Shown here: positions 12,018 to 20,953 of the stretch, one piece after another
Position numbering within the stretch: position 1 is the stretch's first letter
How the letters are laid out: every line of letters starts with the position of its first letter
From: DASZTV01 sp035547515
GTDB taxonomy: Bacteria; Actinomycetota; Actinomycetes; JAFAQI01
NCBI GenBank assembly: GCA_035547515.1
Contig: DASZUS010000027.1
Location: 124,001-188,000, forward strand
DNA: 64,000 nucleotides
Reading direction: 5' to 3'
The notes under the pieces: generated by a model
The model's database searches: none
Seen by the model: the letters and a program-made list of their open reading frames with translations, nothing else
Told to the model about the DNA's origin: nothing
Program-made: the position numbers and the translations under genes

Positions 12018-12533
12018 GTGATCCGGCTCGCGACGAAGGACGAGGCCGAGCGGCTACGCCAGATCGAAGCAGACGCCGGCGAACTGTTCCGGACGGTCGA
12101 CATGGCGCGGGTCGCGGAGAACAAGCTGCCGAGCGTCGCCTTCCTGCAAGCCGCCATCGCCGCCGGGCGAATCTGGGTTGACGCGCCGCCAGGCGATGAG
12201 CCGGCCGCCTATCTGCTCACCGACGACGTGGACGGATGCCTGCACATCGAGCAGGTCTCAGTGCATCCAAGTCGGGCCCGGGAGGGCCTCGGCCGCGGGT
12301 TGATCGACCACGCCGAGATCGTCGCGGGTCAGCGCGGGCTACCAGCCCTCACCTTGACGACGTTTGCGGAGGTCCCCTGGAACGGCCCGTACTACCGCCG
12401 GCTCGGCTTCGTCGAGCTGACCGGACCTGCGATCACGCCCGGTCTGGCGAGGATTCGCGACCGCGAGGACGCCCTCGGCCTCGATGCCTGGCCGCGCATC
12501 TGCATGCGGCGAGAGGTCCGCGCGGCACCGTAG
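12018..12533 (+). CDS. GNAT family N-acetyltransferase
   Basis: A 171-residue protein with the GNAT fold, transferring an acetyl group from acetyl-CoA to an amine. The core strand-loop HIEQVSVHPSRAREGLGRGLIDHAE contains the acetyl-CoA pyrophosphate loop (R/Q-x-x-G-x-G/A pattern as REGLGRG), followed by LTLTTFAEVPWNGPYYRRLGFVEL, the usual beta5-alpha4 region. GTG start at 12018 with a TACCTT hexamer ending 5 bases before it, compatible with a leaderless transcript. Convergent with the methyltransferase gene that ends at 12540. Substrate unknown. Confidence 0.85.
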   Translation: MIRLATKDEAERLRQIEADAGELFRTVDMARVAENKLPSVAFLQAAIAAGRIWVDAPPGDEPAAYLLTDDVDGCLHIEQVSVHPSRAREGLGRGLIDHAEIVAGQRGLPALTLTTFAEVPWNGPYYRRLGFVELTGPAITPGLARIRDREDALGLDAWPRICMRREVRAAP

Positions 12534-12539
12534 CCGCGT

Positions 12540-13358
12540 TCAGCGGGGGCGCAGCTCCCAGAACGCGATGCCTGCCGCGGTCGCGACATTGAGCGAGTCG
12601 ATGCCGGCCGACATCGGGATCTGTACGGCGAGATCGCACGCGTCGATCGCCGGCCGGGAAAGGCCGTCCCCCTCCGTGCCGACCACGATCGCCAGCCGCT
12701 CGTCGGCGGCGATGTCCAGCTCACCGAGGGAGACCGCCTCCGGCGCGGGCGTCAGCGCGAATGTACGAAACCCGCTAGCCCGCAGATCGCCGATCACGTC
12801 CGGCCAGGACTGGGCGCGGGTGTAGGGAACGGTGAACACCGCGCCCATCGAGACCCGCACCGAACGCCGGTAGAGCGGGTCGGCCGACTGCGGCGAGACG
12901 ACCACGCCGTCGACGCCGAGGGCTGCTGCGGTCCGGAAGATGGCGCCGAGGTTGGTGTGGTTCACGAGGTCCTCCACCACCGCGATCCGGCGGGCGCCGC
13001 GCAGCACGTCGGCAAGCACGGGAAGCGCGCGGCGGTGCACGGACGCCAGAGCACCGCGGTGCACGTGGAACCCGGTCAACAACCGCAGCAGTGCGTCGCT
13101 GCCGACGTACACCGGCGCGCTCGATCGCTGCAACCACGGCTGGGAGCGCTCGAGCCACTGCGGCGTCATCAGCGCCGACCGCAGCTGGTAGCCGGCGTCC
13201 AGGGCACGCTCGATGACCAGCGCGCCTTCGGCGATGAACAAACCGTGCGGCGCCTCGAACGACGTACGCAACGCGACGTCAGTCAGCGAGCGATAGTCGG
13301 CCAGGCGCGGGTCGTCGGGGTCGTCGATCTCGACGACCCGGGCTGGGCTCAGGGTCAG
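12540..13358 (-). CDS. SpoU/TrmH-family rRNA/tRNA 2'-O-methyltransferase (putative CTG start)
   Basis: About 272 residues. It has an N-terminal RNA-binding SpoU domain (HGLFIAEGALVIERAL) and a C-terminal SPOUT knot domain with the three family motifs: NHTNLGAIFRTAAALGVD, VVGTEGDGLS, and IPMSAGIDSLNVATAAGI. It methylates ribose 2'-OH in rRNA or tRNA using SAM. No ATG, GTG or TTG lies where relatives begin. CTG at 13358-13356 overlaps the upstream aldolase stop as CTGA and gives MTLSPARVVEIDDPDDPRL, exactly the expected N-terminus. The nearest ordinary start, TTG at 13271, would delete the conserved N-terminal block. Probably translated by coupling to the aldolase. Confidence 0.82.
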   Translation of the reverse strand: MTLSPARVVEIDDPDDPRLADYRSLTDVALRTSFEAPHGLFIAEGALVIERALDAGYQLRSALMTPQWLERSQPWLQRSSAPVYVGSDALLRLLTGFHVHRGALASVHRRALPVLADVLRGARRIAVVEDLVNHTNLGAIFRTAAALGVDGVVVSPQSADPLYRRSVRVSMGAVFTVPYTRAQSWPDVIGDLRASGFRTFALTPAPEAVSLGELDIAADERLAIVVGTEGDGLSRPAIDACDLAVQIPMSAGIDSLNVATAAGIAFWELRPR

Positions 13359-14116
13359 TCGAGCAGGTCGGGCTGCTCGCGCACGATCTTCTCGTAGAGC
13401 GGCTGGAAGGAGAACCAGCCCGCCAGCTCCGAGCCGACGGTCTCGTGGGTCTTCTTCGCCTGCTCGAGGTCGATGTGCACGACCTTGCCGGCGGCCTTGG
13501 CGAGCAGCTGGACCTGGCAGGAGCGCTCCATGGTGATGAACCACCACACCGCCGAGTCGACCGATGTGCCCGCGGTGAGCAGGCCGTGGTTGCGCAGGAT
13601 GACCGCCTTGTTCTCCCCGAGGGCGTGCGCGATGCGCTTGCCCTCCTCGAGGTCGGTGACCACGCCGGTGTAGTCGTCGAAGAGCGCGTGGTCGTCGTAG
13701 AACGCGCACACGTCCTGGGTGATCGGCTCCAGCAGCTCGCCGAGCGCCGAGAGGGCACGCCCGTACGTCGAGTGGCTGTGCGCGGCCGCGACGATGTCGG
13801 GCCGAGCCTCGTGTACCCGGGAGTGGATGCAGAAGGCGGCCTCGTTGACGTGGTAGTTGCCCTCGACCACCTCGCCGCTGTCGTTGACGCGGATCAGCTT
13901 GCTGACCGACACGTGCGCGAACGGCACGGCGAAGGGGTTGACCCAGAAGGTGTTCGGCTCGATCGGGTCGCGCGCCGTGATGTGCCCCGCGACGCCCTCT
14001 TCGAAGCCGAACTTCGAGAACAGCCGGAAGCCGGCCGCGAGGCGCTCCTTGCGGTGCTGGCGCTCGTCCTCGAGGGAGTCGAACTTCGGGGGCAGCGGGA
14101 ACCACTTGTCAGCCAT
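13355..14116 (-). CDS. Class II aldolase/adducin family protein
   Basis: A 253-residue member of the class II aldolase/adducin family, Zn-dependent enzymes such as fuculose-phosphate aldolase. Metal ligands are visible as H113 and H115 in AAHSHSTYGRA and H177 in LRNHGLL. The usual catalytic glutamate region corresponds to NEAAFCIHSRVHEARPD. Start set at ATG 14116 (MADKWF), preceded by a short upstream gap from DUF3039. Many actinobacterial members of this subgroup (about 250 residues) are annotated only by family, and the substrate is not known. Its stop overlaps the CTG start of the methyltransferase. Confidence 0.85.
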   Translation of the reverse strand: MADKWFPLPPKFDSLEDERQHRKERLAAGFRLFSKFGFEEGVAGHITARDPIEPNTFWVNPFAVPFAHVSVSKLIRVNDSGEVVEGNYHVNEAAFCIHSRVHEARPDIVAAAHSHSTYGRALSALGELLEPITQDVCAFYDDHALFDDYTGVVTDLEEGKRIAHALGENKAVILRNHGLLTAGTSVDSAVWWFITMERSCQVQLLAKAAGKVVHIDLEQAKKTHETVGSELAGWFSFQPLYEKIVREQPDLLD

Positions 14117-14169
14117 GACCCGATTATCCCTCCATCCGACTTGGATTGCCACCACTCGCGCCGCCGCCG

Positions 14170-14445
14170 CTACGACTCCGGATTGCGCTCCCGCCACTCG
14201 CGCATCCGCCCCTCGGGCCCGAGCTCGTAGAGACGCTGACACTCCGGGCACACCGGGTACTTCTTGGGGTCGCGCGACGGCACCCAGACCTTGCCGCACA
14301 GCGCCACCACGGGCGTACCGGTCACCATCGCCTCGGTGATCTTGTCGCGGTCGGCGTAGTGCGCGAACCGCTCGTGGTCGCCGTCGTGCGTGGGCAGGAC
14401 GTCGGGCCGCTCGATCACCCGGACGTCGGTATCGACCTCGCTCAC
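14170..14445 (-). CDS. DUF3039 domain-containing protein
   Basis: A 91-residue actinobacterial protein of the DUF3039 family. Seen are a conserved core HERFAHYADRDKI, the segment MVTGTPVVALCGKVWVPSRDP and a CPEC pair, so C50, C66 and C69 may form part of a small zinc site together with a histidine. Function unknown. GTG start at 14445; a TACCCT hexamer ends 7 bases upstream, suggesting a leaderless message. It is divergent from the quinone reductase and may share a transcript with the aldolase and methyltransferase downstream. Confidence 0.85.
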   Translation of the reverse strand: MSEVDTDVRVIERPDVLPTHDGDHERFAHYADRDKITEAMVTGTPVVALCGKVWVPSRDPKKYPVCPECQRLYELGPEGRMREWRERNPES

Positions 14446-14452
14446 GCAACCG

Positions 14453-14475
14453 AGGGTAAACGCCGGGACTACTGT
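14453..14475. promoter_or_regulatory. Divergent -10 elements for DUF3039 and quinone reductase genes
   Basis: In the 38-base divergent spacer, TACCCT on the minus strand (14453-14458) ends 7 bases before the DUF3039 GTG, and TACTGT on the plus strand (14470-14475) ends 8 bases before the reductase GTG. Both spacings match leaderless actinobacterial promoters. The -35 boxes are not convincing. Confidence 0.35.
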
Positions 14476-14483
14476 CGGCCCTC

Positions 14484-15437
14484 GTGAGAGCGATCCAGAT
14501 CACGCAGTACGGCGGGCCCGAGGTGCTCACCGTCGCGGAGCTTCCCGAGCCGGGCCCGTCGGAGGGCTTCGACCTCGTCAAGGTCACTGGGGCGGGCGTC
14601 AACTACGCCGACACCCACCAGACGGAGAACACGTACCTGGCATCGACGCAGCTGCCGGTGGTGCCGGGCAGCGAGGTGGTCGGCACGCTGCCGGACGGGC
14701 GCCGCATCGCTGCACTGGTCGGGACGGGCGGGTACGCCGAGTGGGCGCTGGCCCCGTCGTTCCTGAGCTTCGAGCTGCCCGACGAGGTCAGTGACGGTCA
14801 GGCCCTGGCGCTGATGGTGCAGGGCCTGACCGCGTGGCATCTGCTGAAGACGTCCACGCACCTGAGTCCGGGCGAGACGGTCGTCGTCCATGCCGCGGCC
14901 GGCGGTGTCGGCACGCTCGCGATCCAGCTTGCGAAGCGGTGGGGCGCGGGACGCGTGATCGGCGTCGCGTCCTCTCCGGACAAGCGTGAGCTCGCCGAGC
15001 ACCTCGGTGCCGACGCTACGGTCGACCCTGCGGCCGACGACCTCGCCGCAGCGCTGCGCGATGCAAACCAGGGCAACGGCGTCGACATCGTGCTCGAGAT
15101 GACCGGAGGCAGCGCGTTCGATGCCAGCCTCGCCGCGCTCGCACCGTTCGGCCGGCTGGCGACCTTCGGCATGGCAGGGCGGGTGCCCCCTCAGCCCATC
15201 GAGCCGCGGATGCTGATGATCGACAGCCGAACCGTCGTGGGCTTCTGGCTGACCAACTGCATCGGTCGCCCGGGCATGGTGCACGAGCCGATGGCCGAGC
15301 TGCTCGCCCTCGTCGCCGCCGGGTCGCTCTCGCCCGTGGTCGGCGGGACGTACCCGCTCGCGGAGGCCAAGCGGGCGCACGAGGACCTGCGCTCGCGCCG
15401 CACCACCGGAAAGCTCGTGCTCGACCCCACCAAGTAG
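14484..15437 (+). CDS. Zinc-free MDR oxidoreductase / NADPH:quinone reductase-like
   Basis: A 317-residue medium-chain dehydrogenase/reductase of the quinone oxidoreductase (QOR) type. The N-terminal GroES-like fold (GPSEGFDLVKVTGAGVNYADTHQ) lacks the zinc cysteines of alcohol dehydrogenases. The Rossmann part carries VVVHAAAGGVGTLAIQLAKRWGAG, the QOR dinucleotide signature. It likely performs NADPH-dependent reduction of quinones or enones. GTG start at 14484 with a suitably placed -10 hexamer. It is followed 41 bases later by tldD, perhaps in the same transcript. Confidence 0.88.
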   Translation: MRAIQITQYGGPEVLTVAELPEPGPSEGFDLVKVTGAGVNYADTHQTENTYLASTQLPVVPGSEVVGTLPDGRRIAALVGTGGYAEWALAPSFLSFELPDEVSDGQALALMVQGLTAWHLLKTSTHLSPGETVVVHAAAGGVGTLAIQLAKRWGAGRVIGVASSPDKRELAEHLGADATVDPAADDLAAALRDANQGNGVDIVLEMTGGSAFDASLAALAPFGRLATFGMAGRVPPQPIEPRMLMIDSRTVVGFWLTNCIGRPGMVHEPMAELLALVAAGSLSPVVGGTYPLAEAKRAHEDLRSRRTTGKLVLDPTK

Positions 15438-15478
15438 CTGGCGGCCTGCCAGCCGCCGGAGAGGGAACGAAACCCGGT

Positions 15479-16980
<1,502 letters not shown>

Positions 16981-16984
<4 letters not shown>

Positions 16985-18369
16985 GCTCGCTTACCCCGCA
17001 GCAGGCAGTGGAGCGTGCCCTGGCGGCGTCCAAGGCCGATGGCTGCATCGCGATCGCGAGCAACGATGCGACGACCAACCTCCGCTGGGCCAACAACACG
17101 CTGACCACCAACGGCGTCACCCAGTCGCTGTCGGTCACGGTGGTCTCCACGGTGGAAGGCTCCGACGGCGTGCGGGCCGCCTCGATCAGCCGCAATGCGG
17201 CCTCGGTCGAGGAGATCGCCGCACTTGTCGCCGACGCCGACGCGGCAGCCCGCGGCTCGGCGGTTGCCGACGACGCCGCGCCGCTCATCGAGGGCGGCGC
17301 CGCGGCGGACTGGGACGAGCCGCCGGTCGACGCGCCTGTCGCAGCGCTGAGCGGAGTCGCCGAGTGGCTGGGCGAGATCTTCCAGGCCGCCAAGGCGGCA
17401 GACCAGGGGCGCTACGGGTACGCCGAGCACTCGGTCGTGACGGCCTATCTCGGCTCCTCGACCGGGTTGCGCAAGCGCTATGCCCAGCCGGCGGTACGGC
17501 TCGAGCTGACCGCGCGCAGCTCGGACGGCAAGCGCTCGGCCTGGAGCGGCCAGGGAGCGGCGGAGGTCGCCGCGATCGACCTGCAACGGCTCGAGGCCGA
17601 CGTCGCCCAGCGGCTTCGCTGGAGCGAGCGGCAGGTATCGCTCGAGGCCGGGCGCTACCCGACGATCCTGCCGCCCTCGGCGGTGGCCGACCTGGTGGTC
17701 TACGCGTTCTGGAGCGCGGGGGCGCTCGACGCCCACGAGGGCCAGTCCGTGTTCTCCAAGCCAGGGGGCGGCACCCGGGTCGGCGAGCGCCTCGCGGAGC
17801 TTCCGCTCACCCTGCGCAGCGATCCGGAGATGCCGGGCCAGCAGTGCTGGCCGTTCGTCCTCGCGGGTGCGTCGAGCCGGATGTCCTCGGTGTTCGACAA
17901 CGGGGCGCCGATCGAGGCGACCGACTGGATCCGCGACGGCGAGCTCGCCGCGCTGATCCAGACCCGCCACTCGGCGTCGGTCACCGGTCTCCCGTTCACG
18001 CCGGCCGTCGACAACCTGGAGCTCACCGCACCCGGCGCCTCCGCCTCGGTCACCGACCTAGTCGCCTCGACGGACCGCGGTCTGCTGCTGACCTGCCTCT
18101 GGTACATCCGCGAGGTGGATCCACAGACCCTGCTGCTGACCGGCCTCACGCGCGACGGGGTGTTCCTCGTCGAGGGCGGCGAGGTCGTCGGCGCGGTGAA
18201 CAACTTCCGGTTCAACGAGAGCCCGGTCGACATGCTCGGCCGGGTCGCGGAGGTCGGGCGTACCGAGGAAGCGCTGGCACGCGAGTTCGGCGACTACTTC
18301 ACCCGTACCCGCATGCCCGCGCTGCGCATCGCCGACTTCAACATGAGCACGGTGAGCCAGGCGTCGTAG
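16981..18369 (+). CDS. tldE: TldE/PmbA metallopeptidase partner subunit
   Basis: A 462-residue TldE/PmbA-family protein, the non-zinc partner of TldD. Start GTG at 16981 overlaps the tldD stop by four bases. The family end block is visible (GEVVGAVNNFRFNESPVDML and the C-terminal MPALRIADFNMSTVSQAS). No HExxxH is present, as expected for the E subunit. Coupled expression with TldD supports an obligate heterodimer. Convergent with the dodecin gene, 8 bases away. Confidence 0.92.
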
Positions 18370-18377
18370 CCGGTCGG

Positions 18378-18584
18378 CTACTCGATCCGGAAGCCGACCT
18401 TCATCTGGACCTGGAAGTGGGCGACCGCACCGTCTTTGAGCTGGCCGCGCACTGAGGCGACCTCGAACCAGTCGAGGTTGCGCACCGTCTGCGACGCCTT
18501 CGCGATGCCGTTGCGGATCGCCGCCTCGAGGCTCTCCGGGCTCGTCCCGACGATCTCGCTGATGCCGTACGTCTGGTCAGCCAC
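18378..18584 (-). CDS. Dodecin (flavin-binding storage protein)
   Basis: A 68-residue protein, the usual dodecin length, with GTG start at 18584 preceded by an AGAGGAA ribosome site. Dodecins form hollow dodecamers that bind pairs of flavins (FMN, riboflavin) and buffer free flavin. The flavin-stacking tryptophan is in LDWFEVASVRG and the conserved end FQVQMKVGFRIE is present. Stand-alone gene convergent with tldE. Assignment by length and motif is firm; in vivo flavin preference cannot be stated. Confidence 0.9.
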   Translation of the reverse strand: MADQTYGISEIVGTSPESLEAAIRNGIAKASQTVRNLDWFEVASVRGQLKDGAVAHFQVQMKVGFRIE

Positions 18585-18661
18585 CGCAGTTCCTCTCGAT
18601 CCGTTGCGCACGTCCTGACGGATCCAGACGCTACCGGCGGCCCAGCCGCACGGCCCGACGG

Positions 18662-19843
18662 TCAGCCGAGCCGGACCACGTCGCCGACGATCACCACCGC
18701 CGGGGGCTCGATCGCCGCCCGCTCGGCCGCCTGCGCGATGTCGGCCAGTCGCGCCCGCACCACCCGCTGGGAGGGCAACGAGGCGTTGGCCACCACTGCC
18801 GCGCCGCAGTCCGGCGACCGCCCTCCCGCGACCAAGGTCTCGGCGATGGCCGGGAGATTGCCCACCGCCATCAGCAGCACCAGAGTCGCGTTCGTCGCGG
18901 CAAGCGTCGCCCACTCGACGGTCGATCGCTCGTCCCCCGGTGGGACGTGTCCGCTCGCAACCACGAACTGCTGCGTGGTGCCGCGCTCGGTGAGGGCAAT
19001 GCCCGCCAGCGCAGCCGCCGCGGTCGCGCTGGTGACACCCGGCACAACCTCGACCTCGACCCCGGCGGCTTGGCAGGCGTCGACCTCCTCGCTGCCCCGG
19101 CCGAGGACGAACGAGTCACCGCCCTTGAGGCGCACCACGTGCTGCCCGGCGCGAGCCCGCTCGACCAGCAAAGCGTTGATGTCGGCTTGCTCGGCGGCGT
19201 GCCCGCCGGGTGTCTTGCCGACGTCGACGACGTCGATCTGGGCGTCGAGCGAGTCGAGCAAGGCGGTGGGGCCGAGCCGGTCGGTCACGATCACGTCGGC
19301 GTCCTGCAGCGCGCGCAGCCCTTTCACGGTCAGCAGGTCGGGATCTCCCGGCCCGCCGCCGACCAGCGTCACGCGACCCCGGGTCGTGCGCTGCCGGCGC
19401 GGCGCCAGGGTCCCGCTGCGCAGCGCGGCGCTGATCAGATCGCGGAGCTGGGCAGCTCGGGCCGGATCTCCGCTGGCCGAGACCGCGACGGTGAGCTCGT
19501 CGACGACCGCGGCCGCCGGCCGCCACGCCGCGGAGCTGATCGCGTCGTCAGCCCGCACGCACCACACGCCGAGCGCCTCGGCGGCCTGCGCGACCTGGGC
19601 GTTCACCCCGGGATCGTCGGTGCAGGCGAGCACCAACCAGGACCCGTCGAGGTCGCCCTCGGCGTAGGCCCGCTGCCGGATCTCGACGCCGAACCCGCCT
19701 AGCTCGTCCGCTACCGACGGCGCAACGACGACCACGTCCGCGCCGGCCTCGACGAGGTCCGCGACCCGGCGCACTGCCACGCGGCCGCCGCCGACGACGA
19801 CGACGCGCCGACCGGTCAGATCGACGAACAGCGGGTAGCGCAC
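18662..19843 (-). CDS. cysG: Siroheme synthase: precorrin-2 dehydrogenase fused to uroporphyrinogen-III C-methyltransferase
   Basis: A 393-residue bifunctional protein. Residues 1 to about 150 form the Met8/CysG-B NAD-binding domain with the motif VVVVGGGRVAVRRV. Residues about 157-390 form the SAM-dependent uroporphyrinogen-III methyltransferase, with VTLVGGGPGDPDLLT, VRLKGGDSFVLGRG and VVPGVTSATAAAALAGIALT. Together they convert uroporphyrinogen III to precorrin-2 and oxidise it toward sirohydrochlorin, feeding siroheme or cobalamin. GTG start at 19843. No sulfite or nitrite reductase gene lies in the window, so the end product is not fixed by context. Confidence 0.9.
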   Translation of the reverse strand: MRYPLFVDLTGRRVVVVGGGRVAVRRVADLVEAGADVVVVAPSVADELGGFGVEIRQRAYAEGDLDGSWLVLACTDDPGVNAQVAQAAEALGVWCVRADDAISSAAWRPAAAVVDELTVAVSASGDPARAAQLRDLISAALRSGTLAPRRQRTTRGRVTLVGGGPGDPDLLTVKGLRALQDADVIVTDRLGPTALLDSLDAQIDVVDVGKTPGGHAAEQADINALLVERARAGQHVVRLKGGDSFVLGRGSEEVDACQAAGVEVEVVPGVTSATAAAALAGIALTERGTTQQFVVASGHVPPGDERSTVEWATLAATNATLVLLMAVGNLPAIAETLVAGGRSPDCGAAVVANASLPSQRVVRARLADIAQAAERAAIEPPAVVIVGDVVRLG

Positions 19844-19855
19844 CCCTACAGCGTC

Positions 19856-20494
19856 TCAGCCCGGCGCGCTGCCGAAGAGGCGGTCGCCGGCATCACCGAG
19901 CCCGGGCAGGATGTAGGCCCGCTCGTCGAGCCGCTCGTCGACCGCGGCGACGACGAGCGCCACGTCGTCGTCGGGGAAGGCCTCCTGCACCCGCGCGATG
20001 CCCTCAGGGGCCGCGAGCAGGCACACGCAGGTCACCCCCTCGGCGCCGCGAGCCCGCAGCGCCTCGACGACCGCGACCAGCGTGCCGCCCGTCGCGAGCA
20101 TCGGGTCGAGGACGAACACGTCCCGCCCGGCGGCGTCCTCCGGGAGCCGGTCGGCGTACCAGGACGGCGTGGCAGTCCGCTCGTCACGGGACAGCCCGGC
20201 GAAGCCGACCTCCGCGTCGGGCAGGAGGCGGGTCAGCCCGTCGAGCATCCCGACCCCGGCCCGCAGCACGGGTACGACGAGCGGCGGCGGGGCGGTCAGC
20301 CGCACCCCGGTCATCCGTGCCATGGGCGTGGTGATGGCCACCGGCTCGACGGAGACCCACCGGGTTGCCTCGTAGGCGAGCAGGGTGACGAGGTCGTCGA
20401 CCAGCCGGCGGAACACGGGGGTGGGCGTCTGCTCGTCGCGCAGGGCGCTCAACTTCGCGGCGACCACGGGGTGGTCGACGACGGTGACCTTCAT
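19856..20494 (-). CDS. upp: Uracil phosphoribosyltransferase
   Basis: A 212-residue enzyme converting uracil and PRPP to UMP. The PRPP-binding loop VFVLDPMLATGGT, the N-terminal HPVVAAKLSALRDEQTPTPVFR and the uracil-binding C-terminus (GLGDAGDRLFGSAP) are all standard. ATG at 20494 overlaps the deaminase stop by four bases (ATGA), so it is coupled. With the deaminase and permease upstream it completes a route from external cytosine to UMP. Confidence 0.95.
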   Translation of the reverse strand: MKVTVVDHPVVAAKLSALRDEQTPTPVFRRLVDDLVTLLAYEATRWVSVEPVAITTPMARMTGVRLTAPPPLVVPVLRAGVGMLDGLTRLLPDAEVGFAGLSRDERTATPSWYADRLPEDAAGRDVFVLDPMLATGGTLVAVVEALRARGAEGVTCVCLLAAPEGIARVQEAFPDDDVALVVAAVDERLDERAYILPGLGDAGDRLFGSAPG

Positions 20495-20949
20495 TCCTCG
20501 CCGATGTCTTCGTTCCAGAGCTCGGGGTTCGCGGCGATGAACTCCCGCATCAACGTCTTGCACTCCTCGTCGTCGGCGACGATGACCTCGACGCCCCGCG
20601 AGCGCAGGTGCTCCTCGGCGCCCATGAAGGTGACGTTCTCGCCGATGACCACCCGCGGGATCCCGTAGAGCAGGATCGCGCCGCTGCACATGTCGCACGG
20701 CGAGAGCGTCGTGTACATCGTCGAGCGCCGATAGACACTGGCCGGCTGGCGGCCGGCGTTCTCCAGGGCGTTGGTCTCGCCGTGATGGATCGCGCTGCCG
20801 TGCTGCACCCGACGGTTGTGGCCGCCGGCGAGCAGCTTGCCGTCGGCCACCAGAGCGCCGCCGATCGGAATGCCGCCCTCGTCGCGACCGGCGCGGGCCT
20901 CGGCAATCGCCGCGCCGAGCCAGCGCCGGTCGTCCTCGGAGAGCGTCAT
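20491..20949 (-). CDS. Cytosine deaminase, yeast (Fcy1) type
   Basis: A 152-residue zinc deaminase of the CDA/dCMP superfamily. Zinc site and proton shuttle: H56-G-E58 in HHGETNALENAG and C85-x-x-C88 in SPCDMCSGA. The C-terminal tail NPELWNEDIGEE closely recalls the lid of yeast cytosine deaminase, unlike the large amidohydrolase CodA of E. coli. Predicted reaction: cytosine to uracil plus ammonia. Located between an NCS1 permease (4-base gap) and upp (ATGA overlap), which strongly supports cytosine rather than guanine or tRNA as substrate. Confidence 0.88.
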   Translation of the reverse strand: MTLSEDDRRWLGAAIAEARAGRDEGGIPIGGALVADGKLLAGGHNRRVQHGSAIHHGETNALENAGRQPASVYRRSTMYTTLSPCDMCSGAILLYGIPRVVIGENVTFMGAEEHLRSRGVEVIVADDEECKTLMREFIAANPELWNEDIGEE

Positions 20950-20953
20950 GCGC

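Noticed and set aside
14117..14602. Extended N-terminus of the class II aldolase
   Set aside because: The upstream in-frame codons overlap the DUF3039 gene, give an Arg-rich sequence unlike the family, and the ATG at 14116 fits homologue starts.
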